Shown here piece by piece: positions 47,423 through 55,683 of a stretch of 64,000 bases of DNA. Both the position numbers and the translations under genes were made by a program. The notes under the pieces are model-generated. The model did not search any database. It worked only from the letters and a program-made list of their open reading frames with translations, and was not told the origin of the DNA. The first letter of the stretch is position 1. Every line of letters starts with the position of its first letter. Origin of the DNA: Photobacterium sp. GJ3 (GTDB lineage Bacteria; Pseudomonadota; Gammaproteobacteria; Enterobacterales; Vibrionaceae); NCBI RefSeq assembly GCF_018199995.1, contig NZ_CP073578.1, positions 2,046,001 to 2,110,000 of the forward strand, in the 5' to 3' direction.

Positions 47423-47888
47423 CCAATACCGGGAGCCCGGCGATTCTGGCTGGGCTCTGTTAACCAGTCCAACGTGCCGTAAGAGCCGGTTCTCGGATCC
47501 CGATGCTCCCCGCTAAACCTCTGAAGCCACATGGTTTGTATATCAGTGAAACCTGAGATACGCTCACTAAAATGTCCAGAAACACGGCTTTCAGGAACAG
47601 AATGCCATATATCAGCCTAAACTTAAGTACCAAACCCAGATATGAAACAGGATTAATTCATTAAAAATTTGAAGCGAAGGTGTTCTTTAAGGTGACAGAA
47701 AAGTTTCATCATCGGGTCAAAAAAACATAAAATCCCACAAAATCATCATATAACGTATCTATTATCGCCTATGAAATTCTTGTCGAAACATTCCCCGCCT
47801 CACAGTCATTCTATAAAAGTATTGCTTTGCATTTTTATATGTCTATCTTTGTATTTAAGCACCAAAGTTACGATGAGCTGAGGTACAT
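47423..47888. other. Intergenic region after cls
   Basis: This 466 bp gap starts with a GC-rich segment (about 47430-47530) that can fold into small stems (GGAGCCC.../GGGCTC at 47432-47457; TCGG-ATC-CCGA near 47496). The first stem may terminate cls. The remainder is AT-rich and should contain the promoter of the next gene pair. I compared the GC-rich part with riboswitch and group II intron motifs from memory and found no convincing match. Confidence 0.35.
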
Positions 47889-48398
47889 GTGATTCTCATG
47901 AAGTATAAATTCACACAATATCTCCTCAGCATTGGCCTGCTGCTCTGCGGACTGTATGGCACACCAGCGACTGCATTCAATCCGCCGCCGCTGATAATAT
48001 CCGGTTTGTCTGAGGCGGGAGATCCGGTCGAGGTCACTCTGAGCCGTGATGAACTTGCCGCTTTTCCTCAAGAATCCGTATCAACGCCGATGCCTTGGGT
48101 AAACGGCATTCCAGAATTTCGCGGTGTGAATTTATATTCATTGCTGACACACTATCGTATTCAGCCTGGCAAGATTTACCTCTCCGCCTTAAATCGCTTC
48201 TCTGCTGAACTGGACTGGCAAGATATCAAGCAATACCAGCCTATTCTGGCGATACAACGTAACGGCGAGTGGATGCAGGTACGTGACTATGGCCCTTACT
48301 GGCTGATTTTTGCGATTAACCGTCATCCGGAACTGATCAATCAAGGTTTCCTGGAAAAGATGGTCTGGCAGTTACACGAAATCAACGTGGTCCCTTAA
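47889..48398 (+). CDS. Secreted molybdopterin-oxidoreductase-fold protein, partner of a GGDEF protein
   Basis: A 169-residue exported protein with signal peptide (FTQYLLSIGLLLCGLYGTPATA) and one domain resembling the sulfite-oxidase-type molybdopterin-binding fold: PLIISGLSEAGDPVEVTLSR, FRGVNLYSLLTHY, and RDYGPYWLIFAIN near the end. No Cys remains in the mature protein, so the cofactor-ligating residue is absent and it is probably a ligand-binding sensor. GAGG five bases before the GTG at 47889 favours that start; ATG 47898 is possible. One base separates it from the GGDEF gene. Confidence 0.72.
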   Translation: MILMKYKFTQYLLSIGLLLCGLYGTPATAFNPPPLIISGLSEAGDPVEVTLSRDELAAFPQESVSTPMPWVNGIPEFRGVNLYSLLTHYRIQPGKIYLSALNRFSAELDWQDIKQYQPILAIQRNGEWMQVRDYGPYWLIFAINRHPELINQGFLEKMVWQLHEINVVP

Positions 48399-48399
48399 T

Positions 48400-49581
48400 A
48401 TGATCATTTTCAAGCCATTGAAAGTATTTAATCTGGCCGGGATGCCATGGATGAAGAAGCTGCTGTTTCTGGCAGCACCGCTGTTGATCGTGTTCACTTT
48501 TGTGTCCGTCAGTGCTCTGGAATCGAATGCGGAATCCGTCAGTAAAAATCAGAACCTGGCCAGTTGGTTCATGATGCAACTGGGGGATGAATACAGCCAG
48601 TTAATTTTCCAGCTCCATGAATACGAGGTGGGACGTGCAACCAAAGATGATGCCCTACTGCAATACGAAATTTTGCTGAGTCGCTTTAATTCTATTGAGG
48701 TTAGCAGTCAGATCAATCGCTTGCACGATACGCTAGGCTCATTACAAACCTTTCAGCATCATTTTCAACTTGTGAAAGACTACGAACATGCTTTACTGCA
48801 ACTCAGCACCCCCGGGGAATCCATTGTACTGCTGAACCAGATTAAAGCTGACTATGATGAGTTAATGGGCTATGCGCTAAAGACATTCCTATTTTCAAAC
48901 AATGCGTTACAGTCAAAATATAATCACATTATTTCACAGCGCTGGCTCATTCATTCCTTACTCTTCTCCACAGTATTGATTGGCCTCATTATGATTTATC
49001 TGCTCAAGAAGGAATCAGAGGCTCACCACAAGCTCGCCATGTACGATTCACTCACCGGGATTCATAATCGTCTGTGGCTGAACCGTAAGCTGAAAACGAT
49101 GGAAAAGAGTCAGCATGTATTTGCTTTTTATCTGATTGATCTGAACGGATTCAAAGAAATCAATGATACCCTCGGCCACGGCGCGGGCGATCAGCTGCTG
49201 AAGACGGTTGCGCGACGGCTGGACAATTTAACCCATGAAGGCATGGATGTCGCACGGATGGGGGGCGATGAATTCGCGGTGATTCAAGCCTTTCCGCATG
49301 CAGTGAATCATGAGTATGTGGCACACTTCCTGCTCAATACCCTGGATCACGTCATGCGTATCCCAATCCAGCTCAAAGATCGGGAAGTCACGGTGTCTGC
49401 CAGCATCGGACTCAGCATTTATGTGCCAGGCAGTAAGAGCCTGTCGGAACTGCTGCAGGAAGCTGATTTCTCGATGTATGAAATGAAGCAGCAATTCAAA
49501 ATTCAGGCTCCGGCTCCTGCTGCCAGCATGTACCCGCCACCTCCGTCACAGAGTATGCCCGGCTATTTCAAACGCCAGTAA
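48400..49581 (+). CDS. Membrane diguanylate cyclase with periplasmic sensor domain
   Basis: A 393-residue protein. Helix 1 (about 18-38) and helix 2 (SLLFSTVLIGLIMIYLL, about 187-203) enclose a helical periplasmic region. A GGDEF domain follows (about 215-375): YDSLTGIHNRLWLNRKL, FYLIDLNGFKEINDTLGHGA and an intact ARMGGDEFAV. No RxxD inhibitory site is seen five residues upstream of GGDEF. It likely makes c-di-GMP under control of the adjacent secreted protein. The C-terminus is Pro-rich. The one-base gap suggests coupled translation. Confidence 0.9.
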   Translation: MIIFKPLKVFNLAGMPWMKKLLFLAAPLLIVFTFVSVSALESNAESVSKNQNLASWFMMQLGDEYSQLIFQLHEYEVGRATKDDALLQYEILLSRFNSIEVSSQINRLHDTLGSLQTFQHHFQLVKDYEHALLQLSTPGESIVLLNQIKADYDELMGYALKTFLFSNNALQSKYNHIISQRWLIHSLLFSTVLIGLIMIYLLKKESEAHHKLAMYDSLTGIHNRLWLNRKLKTMEKSQHVFAFYLIDLNGFKEINDTLGHGAGDQLLKTVARRLDNLTHEGMDVARMGGDEFAVIQAFPHAVNHEYVAHFLLNTLDHVMRIPIQLKDREVTVSASIGLSIYVPGSKSLSELLQEADFSMYEMKQQFKIQAPAPAASMYPPPPSQSMPGYFKRQ

Positions 49582-49600
49582 TCCGGCATCAGCAGACAGC

Positions 49601-50056
49601 TCAATTGGCAGACCAGATATCGTTATCCATCACTTTGCCCGTTTCCAACAGTGTTTTCAGATTACTGATGATGGCTGGCCAGCCTTCAGAAACATCCTGA
49701 TAGCTCAAAGAGCCGGATTGTAAATCGCTGTGAATCACAGTCAGTCGGGTATCCTGCCCCAGACTTTCCAGTGCAATGCTGACCTGGGATGAATGAGTCC
49801 CGCCATGATGCGCATCCGGTTCCTGCCAGCTCAGCACCAAGTGATGCGGCGGATGAATCTGCAATACCTTCCCGGAGACGTCCTCAACTTCGGAACCATC
49901 AGCACGGATGTGTGCCCACCGGTTTCCTACTTTCCAATCGGATTCGTTGATATGTCCCCAGTATTGCTGAGTCATTTTCGGATCGAACAGCGCATTCCAG
50001 ACATCCGTATCAGATGCAGCGATATAGCTGACATACTTAAAGTGTTCCAGGCTCAT
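49601..50056 (-). CDS. SRPBCC / AHSA1-like domain protein
   Basis: About 151 residues of the START/Bet v1-like superfamily, AHSA1 type: YIAASDTDVWNALFDPKMTQ at the start, WKVGNRWAHIRADGSEVED in the middle, and LTVIHSDLQSG. AGGAG five bases before the ATG at 50056 supports this start. Such proteins bind small hydrophobic ligands or, rarely, regulate chaperones; function unassigned. Convergent with the GGDEF gene. Confidence 0.82.
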   Translation of the reverse strand: MSLEHFKYVSYIAASDTDVWNALFDPKMTQQYWGHINESDWKVGNRWAHIRADGSEVEDVSGKVLQIHPPHHLVLSWQEPDAHHGGTHSSQVSIALESLGQDTRLTVIHSDLQSGSLSYQDVSEGWPAIISNLKTLLETGKVMDNDIWSAN

Positions 50057-50236
50057 GTTCACTCCTTGTCGCAAGGCAGCGAGTCTGACAAATTGAAAAG
50101 GCCCATCCGATTCACATCACCGGTTCAGGTGCTTGTTATCGCGTCTCTATTCAGATTAGCACTCTGTCATCAGGGTCTGTTCACTTTCATCTGAGATCAC
50201 AGGCACTGAACATGGACGTCCGAGAACACAACAGGG

Positions 50237-50746
50237 TCAGATGCAGGATTTTTTCATTTGCAGTAAAGTCCAGGGCTGCCCCTGAAAAACACGGGATGCC
50301 TGATCGGCCTGATAAATTTCAAACCCCAGTGCCCGGTAACAGCTGATCGCTCTGAAGTTATGCTCAAAAACAGCCAGCGATATTTCTTCCGCAGCGAGCT
50401 TCGTTTTTGCAACGTCGATGGCCAGTTCAATCATGATTTTTCCGTATCCATGGCCACGTTCAGACTCGCTGGCAATCAATACACGACACAAACGGCATTG
50501 ATTTTGCTGTTTGTCACACAGCTCAACATAGCCTTTCACTTGTCCGGCAACGGTAAATAGGAACGGATGAATTTCAGGACGGGAAACATGGTTCGAAATT
50601 TGTTCGGTGGTGAGGGGGAACTGATACAACGGCCCACCCCAGAGTAAATTGAATTCCTCATCCATAACCCAATCAATGAGCAATGCATGATCTTTTTCTG
50701 TAAACGGTTCGAGCTGATAACGGGATTTTAGCCGTTCGTTGAACAT
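50237..50746 (-). CDS. GNAT-family acetyltransferase
   Basis: About 169 residues, RimJ/RimL-like GNAT fold. The acetyl-CoA loop is ESERGHGYGKIMIELAIDVA (R-x-x-G-x-G/A pattern), and VFEHNFRAISCYRALGFEIY is the typical beta5-alpha4 segment. The start at 50746 (MFNERLKSRYQ) has AAGGAA five bases upstream; the frame continues 40 codons further without family similarity. Acetyl acceptor unknown. Confidence 0.85.
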   Translation of the reverse strand: MFNERLKSRYQLEPFTEKDHALLIDWVMDEEFNLLWGGPLYQFPLTTEQISNHVSRPEIHPFLFTVAGQVKGYVELCDKQQNQCRLCRVLIASESERGHGYGKIMIELAIDVAKTKLAAEEISLAVFEHNFRAISCYRALGFEIYQADQASRVFQGQPWTLLQMKKSCI

Positions 50747-51101
50747 GTTTTTCCTTATCACTAACTGACGTGTGAATTTTTCCTTCATTCCGGTGAAGAA
50801 CAACTGGTGAGGCAGGGTGACACCACACTGTGCCACTTTGCGCAGATGAACCCAATTGCACAACACACATTAGGGTCGCTGTTATTGCGTTCGAGGTCAA
50901 TACTCTCAATAAAATTGATTGCGCTAAGTCTCACTTTTCAAAAGAAAAATAATTGATTTTTGCTGATTATTTTCTCTTTGGTGAATCACCAGGGCCACTA
51001 CCTTTCATGCTGATTTCCTGGTGATGTAAAAAAACGGCCCCAGATCGCTGGGGCCGTTATTTCAGTCGTGAATCACAGAACCGTGGGCATCGCGACATCA
51101 C
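50747..51101. other. Intergenic region between the GNAT gene and the RidA remnant
   Basis: This 355 bp gap contains the promoter side of the GNAT gene and a strong terminator at 51027-51058. The remainder is AT-rich (about 50920-50990). No gene was found. Confidence 0.4.
51027..51058 (-). terminator. Terminator downstream of the RidA remnant and second GNAT gene
   Basis: Stem AACGGCCCC / GGGGCCGTT with 8-base loop; on the minus strand it is followed by T7. It lies 44 bases after the stop of the RidA-like fragment. Confidence 0.88.
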
Positions 51102-51236
51102 TCAATCCGCGATTTCAAAAATAGAATCGATAATCAAAGGCAAATTGCCACGAACAGACACAACCCCAAACACGGAGCGAGCGTGCTTCCCTTTTTCACC
51201 GAATACTTCAGCCAATTCTCCTGTACGAAAAATCAC
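51102..51236 (-). pseudogene. C-terminal remnant of a RidA (YjgF)-family gene
   Basis: Translating the minus strand gives about 45 residues ending in a stop: RTGELAEVFGEKGKHARSVF, then GVVSVRGNLPLIIDSIFEIAD. The G-KHARS--GV---LP---D-IFE pattern is the C-terminal third of RidA-family enamine/imine deaminases, including the conserved Arg. The N-terminal two thirds are missing: upstream lies the intact GNAT gene, whose stop is 14 bases away. The fragment has no start codon or ribosome site of its own. It keeps the terminator expected after a functional gene. Confidence 0.7.
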
Positions 51237-51249
51237 TGACTTGAGCCGG

Positions 51250-51720
51250 TTAAGCTTCCACAGTATTCAGGTCAAGCTCCATAAAAATACTCAAAGGGTG
51301 CTCCTGATACAGACCATACGGCGGACGCACCCGGTATCCCAGTGTCTGATACAAGCCCAGTGCTTCGGGTTGACTGACACCGGCTTCAAGCCGGACGACC
51401 TGAACGCCGTTATGCTTCAGATACTGATGCAGCGCTTCCATAATCTGCCGTGATATTCCCAGTCCACGGTAGTTATCCAGCACAAACATTCGCTTAATCT
51501 CCCCGTACTCACCGTCATCATGCATCATTTTAACGGCGCCAATACCTGCCAGCGCGCCGCGAACAAAAGCACCAACCAGGTGAACATTCTCATTCATCAG
51601 AGATTCTTCACTTTCGAGATGATTGGTCTCAGGTGGATATAAAGCATACATATAGTCGTCTGATGCACTCAAAATGACGCGTACATCATCACGATTGGGC
51701 TTAATTTTTTGAATATACAT
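51250..51720 (-). CDS. GNAT-family acetyltransferase
   Basis: A 156-residue GNAT. The acetyl-CoA loop is MFVLDNYRGLGISRQIMEAL and the C-terminal motif is VSQPEALGLYQTLGYRVRPP. The sequence resembles PanZ/YedL-like small acetyltransferases acting on free amines or amino acids, but no assignment is firm. It lies directly upstream of the RidA remnant; the deletion that truncated that gene may have fused its surroundings to this one. Confidence 0.85.
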   Translation of the reverse strand: MYIQKIKPNRDDVRVILSASDDYMYALYPPETNHLESEESLMNENVHLVGAFVRGALAGIGAVKMMHDDGEYGEIKRMFVLDNYRGLGISRQIMEALHQYLKHNGVQVVRLEAGVSQPEALGLYQTLGYRVRPPYGLYQEHPLSIFMELDLNTVEA

Positions 51721-51988
51721 AGTGTTAACTAACGAATTTTGTCACTGCTACACAGTCAAAAAATAGTGATATTCGGTGATTTGATTGAATTTCCGTCCAC
51801 ATGACATATCCGGAAAAACGCCTGAGCTCCCGAGCGATATTCAGCAATTCGGAAGCAAGCGCTCATCATAACAATCTTGTGACAAGAAAGTGAGTACCGC
51901 GTTTGAATGACTGCATTTTTGTGCACTTACGCACATATTACTTTTCAAACATTCATAGATTGAAGGGCATTTCAGTGACCATCAGGAG

Positions 51989-52024
51989 AAAAAACAGATG
52001 CACCCCTGATTCAGGGCACATCTG
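51989..52024 (-). terminator. Terminator ending the curli subunit operon
   Basis: On the minus strand CAGATG-TG-CCCTGA-AT-CAGGGG-TG-CATCTG is followed by T6. The stem includes the last codons and stop of the 52011-52361 gene, so the terminator overlaps coding sequence. Confidence 0.85.
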
Positions 52025-52361
52025 TGGTGATCTTGCAGTCTTCTGAAATGGTCAGGCCGGTGGTTTCACCTTGCGTTTCAATTGTCACCTGAACCGGAAA
52101 CTGGCGGCGATCCATCCGCATCTGGGCTTTGCTGCCGCCTTGCATGGTATTGCGCATTCGGTTTCCGGCGGCAGAGAGCATCTCTAAATCAACGCTGGCA
52201 GATTCAAGCGCAACCACGGCCAGCGCGACGGTTTGATCGTCAACCAGGCAGTCTATAGTCACCGGTTCTTGTAACAGAGATTCAGGATAAGCCCAGACAG
52301 CACTGGTCGCCATCATGAAAGCGGCTGCCATCGCCGCTTTCATACTACGTATACGCGCCAT
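52011..52361 (-). CDS. Small secreted protein at the end of the curli operon, possible CsgC/CsgH-type chaperone
   Basis: About 116 residues with a signal peptide (MKAAMAAAFMMATSAVWA, cleavage before YPES) and a mature part of about 90 residues, mostly predicted beta. Two Cys (TIDCLVDD near the start, SEDCKITT near the end) could join the sheet ends. E. coli csgC, a small beta-sandwich that blocks premature curlin fibre growth, occupies the same position after csgA. Sequence similarity to CsgC or CsgH is not obvious by eye. The start overlaps the csgA-like stop by one base (TGATG), so it is translated with the curlin. Confidence 0.6.
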   Translation of the reverse strand: MARIRSMKAAMAAAFMMATSAVWAYPESLLQEPVTIDCLVDDQTVALAVVALESASVDLEMLSAAGNRMRNTMQGGSKAQMRMDRRQFPVQVTIETQGETTGLTISEDCKITTDVP

Positions 52362-53152
52362 CACAGCTGCGTCGTGATAAAGGTGTTCCCCGAAGAATTC
52401 ACGATCGTATCGGTCGCAACATCATTGTTGGTCTGAGTAATGATCACGGTGTTATGATTCGCCGAGCCACCCACACCACTGATATTCACAGTCGCCGTCG
52501 ATGCATTCCCCCACTGAGTCACACCAACGGTATTGTGATCCGCTTCACCTGCCAACGCAACCTGAGCCAGATTACCATCGCCCTGCTGCCAGACATTCAC
52601 AATATTGTTATCCGGATTATCAAATGGCGCACCCGAAATATCAATCATCGCCATATTGGCACTGCCGATTTGCGTCGTACTCAGAATATTTTCATCACCT
52701 GCAGTAATATAAATATCCGATGTGTTCATAGAACCATTCTGTGTTACTGATGCTGAATTATAATCTGCATTATCCACCATCAAAATCATTGAACCATTGG
52801 TTGAACCAGTCTGGCTGACATAAACAACATTGTTATCTGAATTCAAATCCGCACTCACCCAGGAAGTCTGGGTTGTGCCAACTTGCGCAATCGTCACCGT
52901 ATTCTCACTGGAACCATGATCCATAAAGATCTCTGACATGTGCGTTTCACCACTCTGATTCACCGTGGTTGTATTGTTATCAGAATGATTATCGTGGTAA
53001 ACGCTCGAATAGTGGCCAGAGCCACCAGAAAACTGATAGACAGACACCGTATTTCCGTCACTACCATTCACCGCTGTATTGAAAGATGTATTGGTTGCAA
53101 CTGCACTGCCTGACGCAATAAGCACAGAAGCTGCAAGCATGATCTTGTTCAT
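52361..53152 (-). CDS. CsgA-like curlin subunit 3
   Basis: A 263-residue secreted amyloid repeat protein: signal peptide ending SGSAVA, then nine to ten repeats of about 22-27 residues with the pattern D-N-x5-Q-x-G-x2-x-S-x-V (for example SENTVTIAQVGTTQTSWVSA and DNNIVNVWQQGDGNLAQVAL). Asn and Gln ladders of this kind stack into curli fibres. It ends ITTQL. It is more diverged than the other two copies (VNGSDGNTVSVYQFSGGSG) and lies 219 bp after copy 2, behind a hairpin, so it may have a separate promoter. Confidence 0.88.
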   Translation of the reverse strand: MNKIMLAASVLIASGSAVATNTSFNTAVNGSDGNTVSVYQFSGGSGHYSSVYHDNHSDNNTTTVNQSGETHMSEIFMDHGSSENTVTIAQVGTTQTSWVSADLNSDNNVVYVSQTGSTNGSMILMVDNADYNSASVTQNGSMNTSDIYITAGDENILSTTQIGSANMAMIDISGAPFDNPDNNIVNVWQQGDGNLAQVALAGEADHNTVGVTQWGNASTATVNISGVGGSANHNTVIITQTNNDVATDTIVNSSGNTFITTQL

Positions 53153-53326
53153 GGGATTACCCTATCTCTGTCAAGTGATATGAATTTCACTTCTGCTCAT
53201 ATAATGACTTCGGTTATTTTCATTCATGTTTACCATCAGAACGTAAACATCTGAACACGATGAGAGAAGTATTCCTTTTCGCCACTACCTGCATTTTTGT
53301 ATTCCATTGTATTTCAATCGGAAAAG

Positions 53327-53355
53327 ATAAAGCGACGAACCTCGCCGCTTTATCA
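53327..53355 (-). terminator. Hairpin between curlin copies 2 and 3
   Basis: ATAAAGCG (53327-53334) pairs with CGCTTTAT (53346-53353), and on the minus strand the stem is followed by CTTTTCC. It is a weak terminator or attenuator that could lower expression of the third copy. Confidence 0.45.
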
Positions 53356-53371
53356 TTATCCGTTCATCACA

Positions 53372-54163
53372 TCAGAGCTGAATCGTGGTGAAATTATTAC
53401 CCGATGAATTCACGATGGTATCAATCGCAACATCCAGATCGGTCTGCGTAATACTCACTGAGTTATTATCGGCCTGACCACCCGCCCCGACAATTGTCAC
53501 CACTGCTAATGAAGCATCACCCAGCTGATTTACACCCACCATGTTGTTATCCGCTTCGCCAATCAGCGAAACAGTAGAGACATTGCCATCCCCTTCTTGC
53601 AGCACATTTACAACGTTGTTATCTGGGTTATCAAACGGTGCACCAGTAGCAACCACTGTTGAAAAGTTACCTGTGCCGATCTGCGTCGTGTTGAGGATAT
53701 TATCATCCCCCGCAAAGACCACAGTACTGGCTGTATTCACACTCCCCAACTGGGTGTGTGAGGCAAAGTTGCCATCGGCATTAAAGTCCATCCGAATGTA
53801 CGAATCATTACCAGCACCTGTCTGCGTGACCACCATACTGTTATCATCAGAACCGTCGTCCACAATCACTTCGGATACGTTGGAATCGCCCCACTGCGTG
53901 ACCAGACTCCAGTTATCATCAGAACCATCTTCATAGCTCACTTCAGAGGTATGCGTTAGACCCACCTGAGAAACACTGGTGGTGTTGTCGTCTGAATTAC
54001 CGGCATGATAAACCGATGAAAAATGGCCCGCACCGGGTGAAAACTGATAGACATTCACGGTGTTTCCATCACTGCCGCCTACCGCAGTATTCAGTGATGT
54101 ATTCGTTGCATAAGCAGAACCAGAAGCGAGCAATACTGATATTACTAAAGCTAACTTTTTCAT
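53372..54163 (-). CDS. CsgA-like curlin subunit 2
   Basis: 263 residues, exactly the length of its two neighbours. Signal peptide MKKLALVISVLLASGSAYA, then the repeats, e.g. DDNWSLVTQWGDSNVSEVIV and DNNVVNVLQEGDGNVSTVSL, ending NSSGNNFTTIQL. The N-terminal 60 and C-terminal 60 residues are nearly the same as in copy 1 and the middle repeats vary more. This suggests a recent tandem duplication with divergence of surface positions. Seventy-three bases separate it from copy 1. Confidence 0.92.
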   Translation of the reverse strand: MKKLALVISVLLASGSAYATNTSLNTAVGGSDGNTVNVYQFSPGAGHFSSVYHAGNSDDNTTSVSQVGLTHTSEVSYEDGSDDNWSLVTQWGDSNVSEVIVDDGSDDNSMVVTQTGAGNDSYIRMDFNADGNFASHTQLGSVNTASTVVFAGDDNILNTTQIGTGNFSTVVATGAPFDNPDNNVVNVLQEGDGNVSTVSLIGEADNNMVGVNQLGDASLAVVTIVGAGGQADNNSVSITQTDLDVAIDTIVNSSGNNFTTIQL

Positions 54164-54236
54164 GATAACACCTTATAAAACTTTTACGTTTCAATAGAAG
54201 ATTTAATTTAAAAACACTTAGGACAGCGATAAATAA

Positions 54237-55028
54237 TTAAAACTGAACTGTGGTGAAGTTATTGCCTGATGAGTTCACAATAGTATCAATCGCTGTATCC
54301 AGATCCGTCTGCGTAATACTCACTGAGTTATTATCCGCCTGACCAAAGAACCCTGTAATGGACACGAGTGCGAATGAAGCATCACCCAGTTGGTTTACAG
54401 AAACAGTATTGTTATCTGCTTCGCCATTCAGCAAGACGGTTGAAATATTGCCATCCCCATTTTGCAAAACATTCACGATGTTATTATCCGGATTATCAAA
54501 TGGCGCCCCTGCCGCGAAAATATTCGAGAAGTTACCCGCACCATTCTGCGTGGTGGTCATGATATTTTCATCCCCAGCGAAGACAACGGATACCGCTGTA
54601 TTCCCAACTCCTGTCTGAGTGTGCGCAGCAAAGTTATCGTCGGCATTAAAATTCATTTCAATATAAGAGCTGTTTGCAAATCCAGTTTGCGTTGCAATCG
54701 CGCCATTTCCGTCAGAACCAAAATCAACAACCACATCAGAAGTATTTGAATCCCCCCATTGTGTGACAACAGACCAGTTATCACTTGAGCCATGGTCATA
54801 ACTGACTTCTGAATCGTGAGTCAAGCCCACCTGAGAGACGGTCGTTGTATTATCATCGGAGTTATTGTCATGAAAGACCGATGAGAAATGACCCGCACCA
54901 GGAGAGAACTGATAAACATTCACGGTGTTTCCGTCACTGCCGCCCACAGCAGTATTCAAAGAAGTATTCGTTGCATAAACACTACCAGAGGCTAACAGCA
55001 CTGAGATTGCTAAAGCTAACTTTTTCAT
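54237..55028 (-). CDS. csgA: CsgA-like curlin subunit 1
   Basis: Major curlin candidate, 263 residues. Signal peptide MKKLALAISVLLASGSVYA. The mature protein has about nine repeats, such as SDDNTTTVSQVGLTHDSEVS, SSDNWSVVTQWGDSNTSDVV and DNNIVNVLQNGDGNISTVLL, nearly twice as many as E. coli CsgA (five). Acidic Asp pairs replace many of the Ser residues of the E. coli motif. It starts 19 bases after csgB, so the two are co-transcribed, and it is the closest copy to the promoter. Confidence 0.92.
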   Translation of the reverse strand: MKKLALAISVLLASGSVYATNTSLNTAVGGSDGNTVNVYQFSPGAGHFSSVFHDNNSDDNTTTVSQVGLTHDSEVSYDHGSSDNWSVVTQWGDSNTSDVVVDFGSDGNGAIATQTGFANSSYIEMNFNADDNFAAHTQTGVGNTAVSVVFAGDENIMTTTQNGAGNFSNIFAAGAPFDNPDNNIVNVLQNGDGNISTVLLNGEADNNTVSVNQLGDASFALVSITGFFGQADNNSVSITQTDLDTAIDTIVNSSGNNFTTVQF

Positions 55029-55047
55029 GGTACTTTCCTTAATTGTG

Positions 55048-55599
55048 TTAATAAACTGAAATATTTCTGCTCATGCCATTTAAAATCATGATGGATTCAT
55101 GACCGCTTTGATTGATGTCGAACCCAGAAAAAAGGACATAAGGCTTATTGACAACAACTGCTAAATTATCGTCGCCATGTTGGGTAATACTGTCACTATG
55201 GCCAATACCACTCTGGCTTAAAATTGCAGTATTTCCATTTCCGTATTGTTCTATGCTGCCATCATTTCCAATTCCATTTTGATAAATCGCAGCGTAATTT
55301 TCATTCCCATCCTGTTCAATATATGAACGATTGTAATGTCCCTCTTGATGAGAGTATGCAAAATTATCATGACCACTTATTTTTATTTTACTTTGATTCC
55401 CTCCAAGACCTCCTCCAGACTTTTGAACAATAATCGCCGTACTATCAGTTGCACCATATGCTTCAATAGAAGCAATATTGTCATCTGACCCCCAAACCTC
55501 ATTCAATTCATTATTTGCTAATTCACCTGCAGTCGATACCTGCGCGCAAATAAAAGATAAAGCAAATAATCCAGAATTTATTCTTTTCAAATGTTTCAT
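55048..55599 (-). CDS. csgB: Curlin nucleator CsgB-like protein
   Basis: A 183-residue secreted protein (signal peptide ending QVSTA-GE). Its repeats follow the curlin pattern: HDNFAYSHQEGHYNRSYIEQ, NENYAAIYQNGIGNDGSIEQ, NGNTAILSQSGIGHSDSITQ. It resembles CsgB in size, in being first in the subunit operon, and in a C-terminal repeat of different character (GFDINQSGHESIMILNGMSR) that could anchor it to the cell surface. The N-terminal ELANNELNEVWGSDDNIASI is non-repetitive. Confidence 0.85.
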   Translation of the reverse strand: MKHLKRINSGLFALSFICAQVSTAGELANNELNEVWGSDDNIASIEAYGATDSTAIIVQKSGGGLGGNQSKIKISGHDNFAYSHQEGHYNRSYIEQDGNENYAAIYQNGIGNDGSIEQYGNGNTAILSQSGIGHSDSITQHGDDNLAVVVNKPYVLFSGFDINQSGHESIMILNGMSRNISVY

Positions 55600-55683
55600 T
55601 TTCTTATCCAGAAGAAAACAGGTGTCGTAAAAATATTATGGCACTCGGATAAAATTGCACCATAAACTTAATAGTGAATTTAT

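Noticed and set aside
47430-47530. c-di-GMP riboswitch or group II intron end before the GGDEF pair
   Set aside because: The conserved GEMM motifs and intron domain V pattern could not be found. It is more than 350 bases upstream of the start codon.
52361-55028. Regular repeats considered as a CRISPR or satellite array
   Set aside because: The repeats are within three open reading frames and follow the curlin amino acid pattern. At the DNA level they are degenerate, unlike CRISPR repeats.
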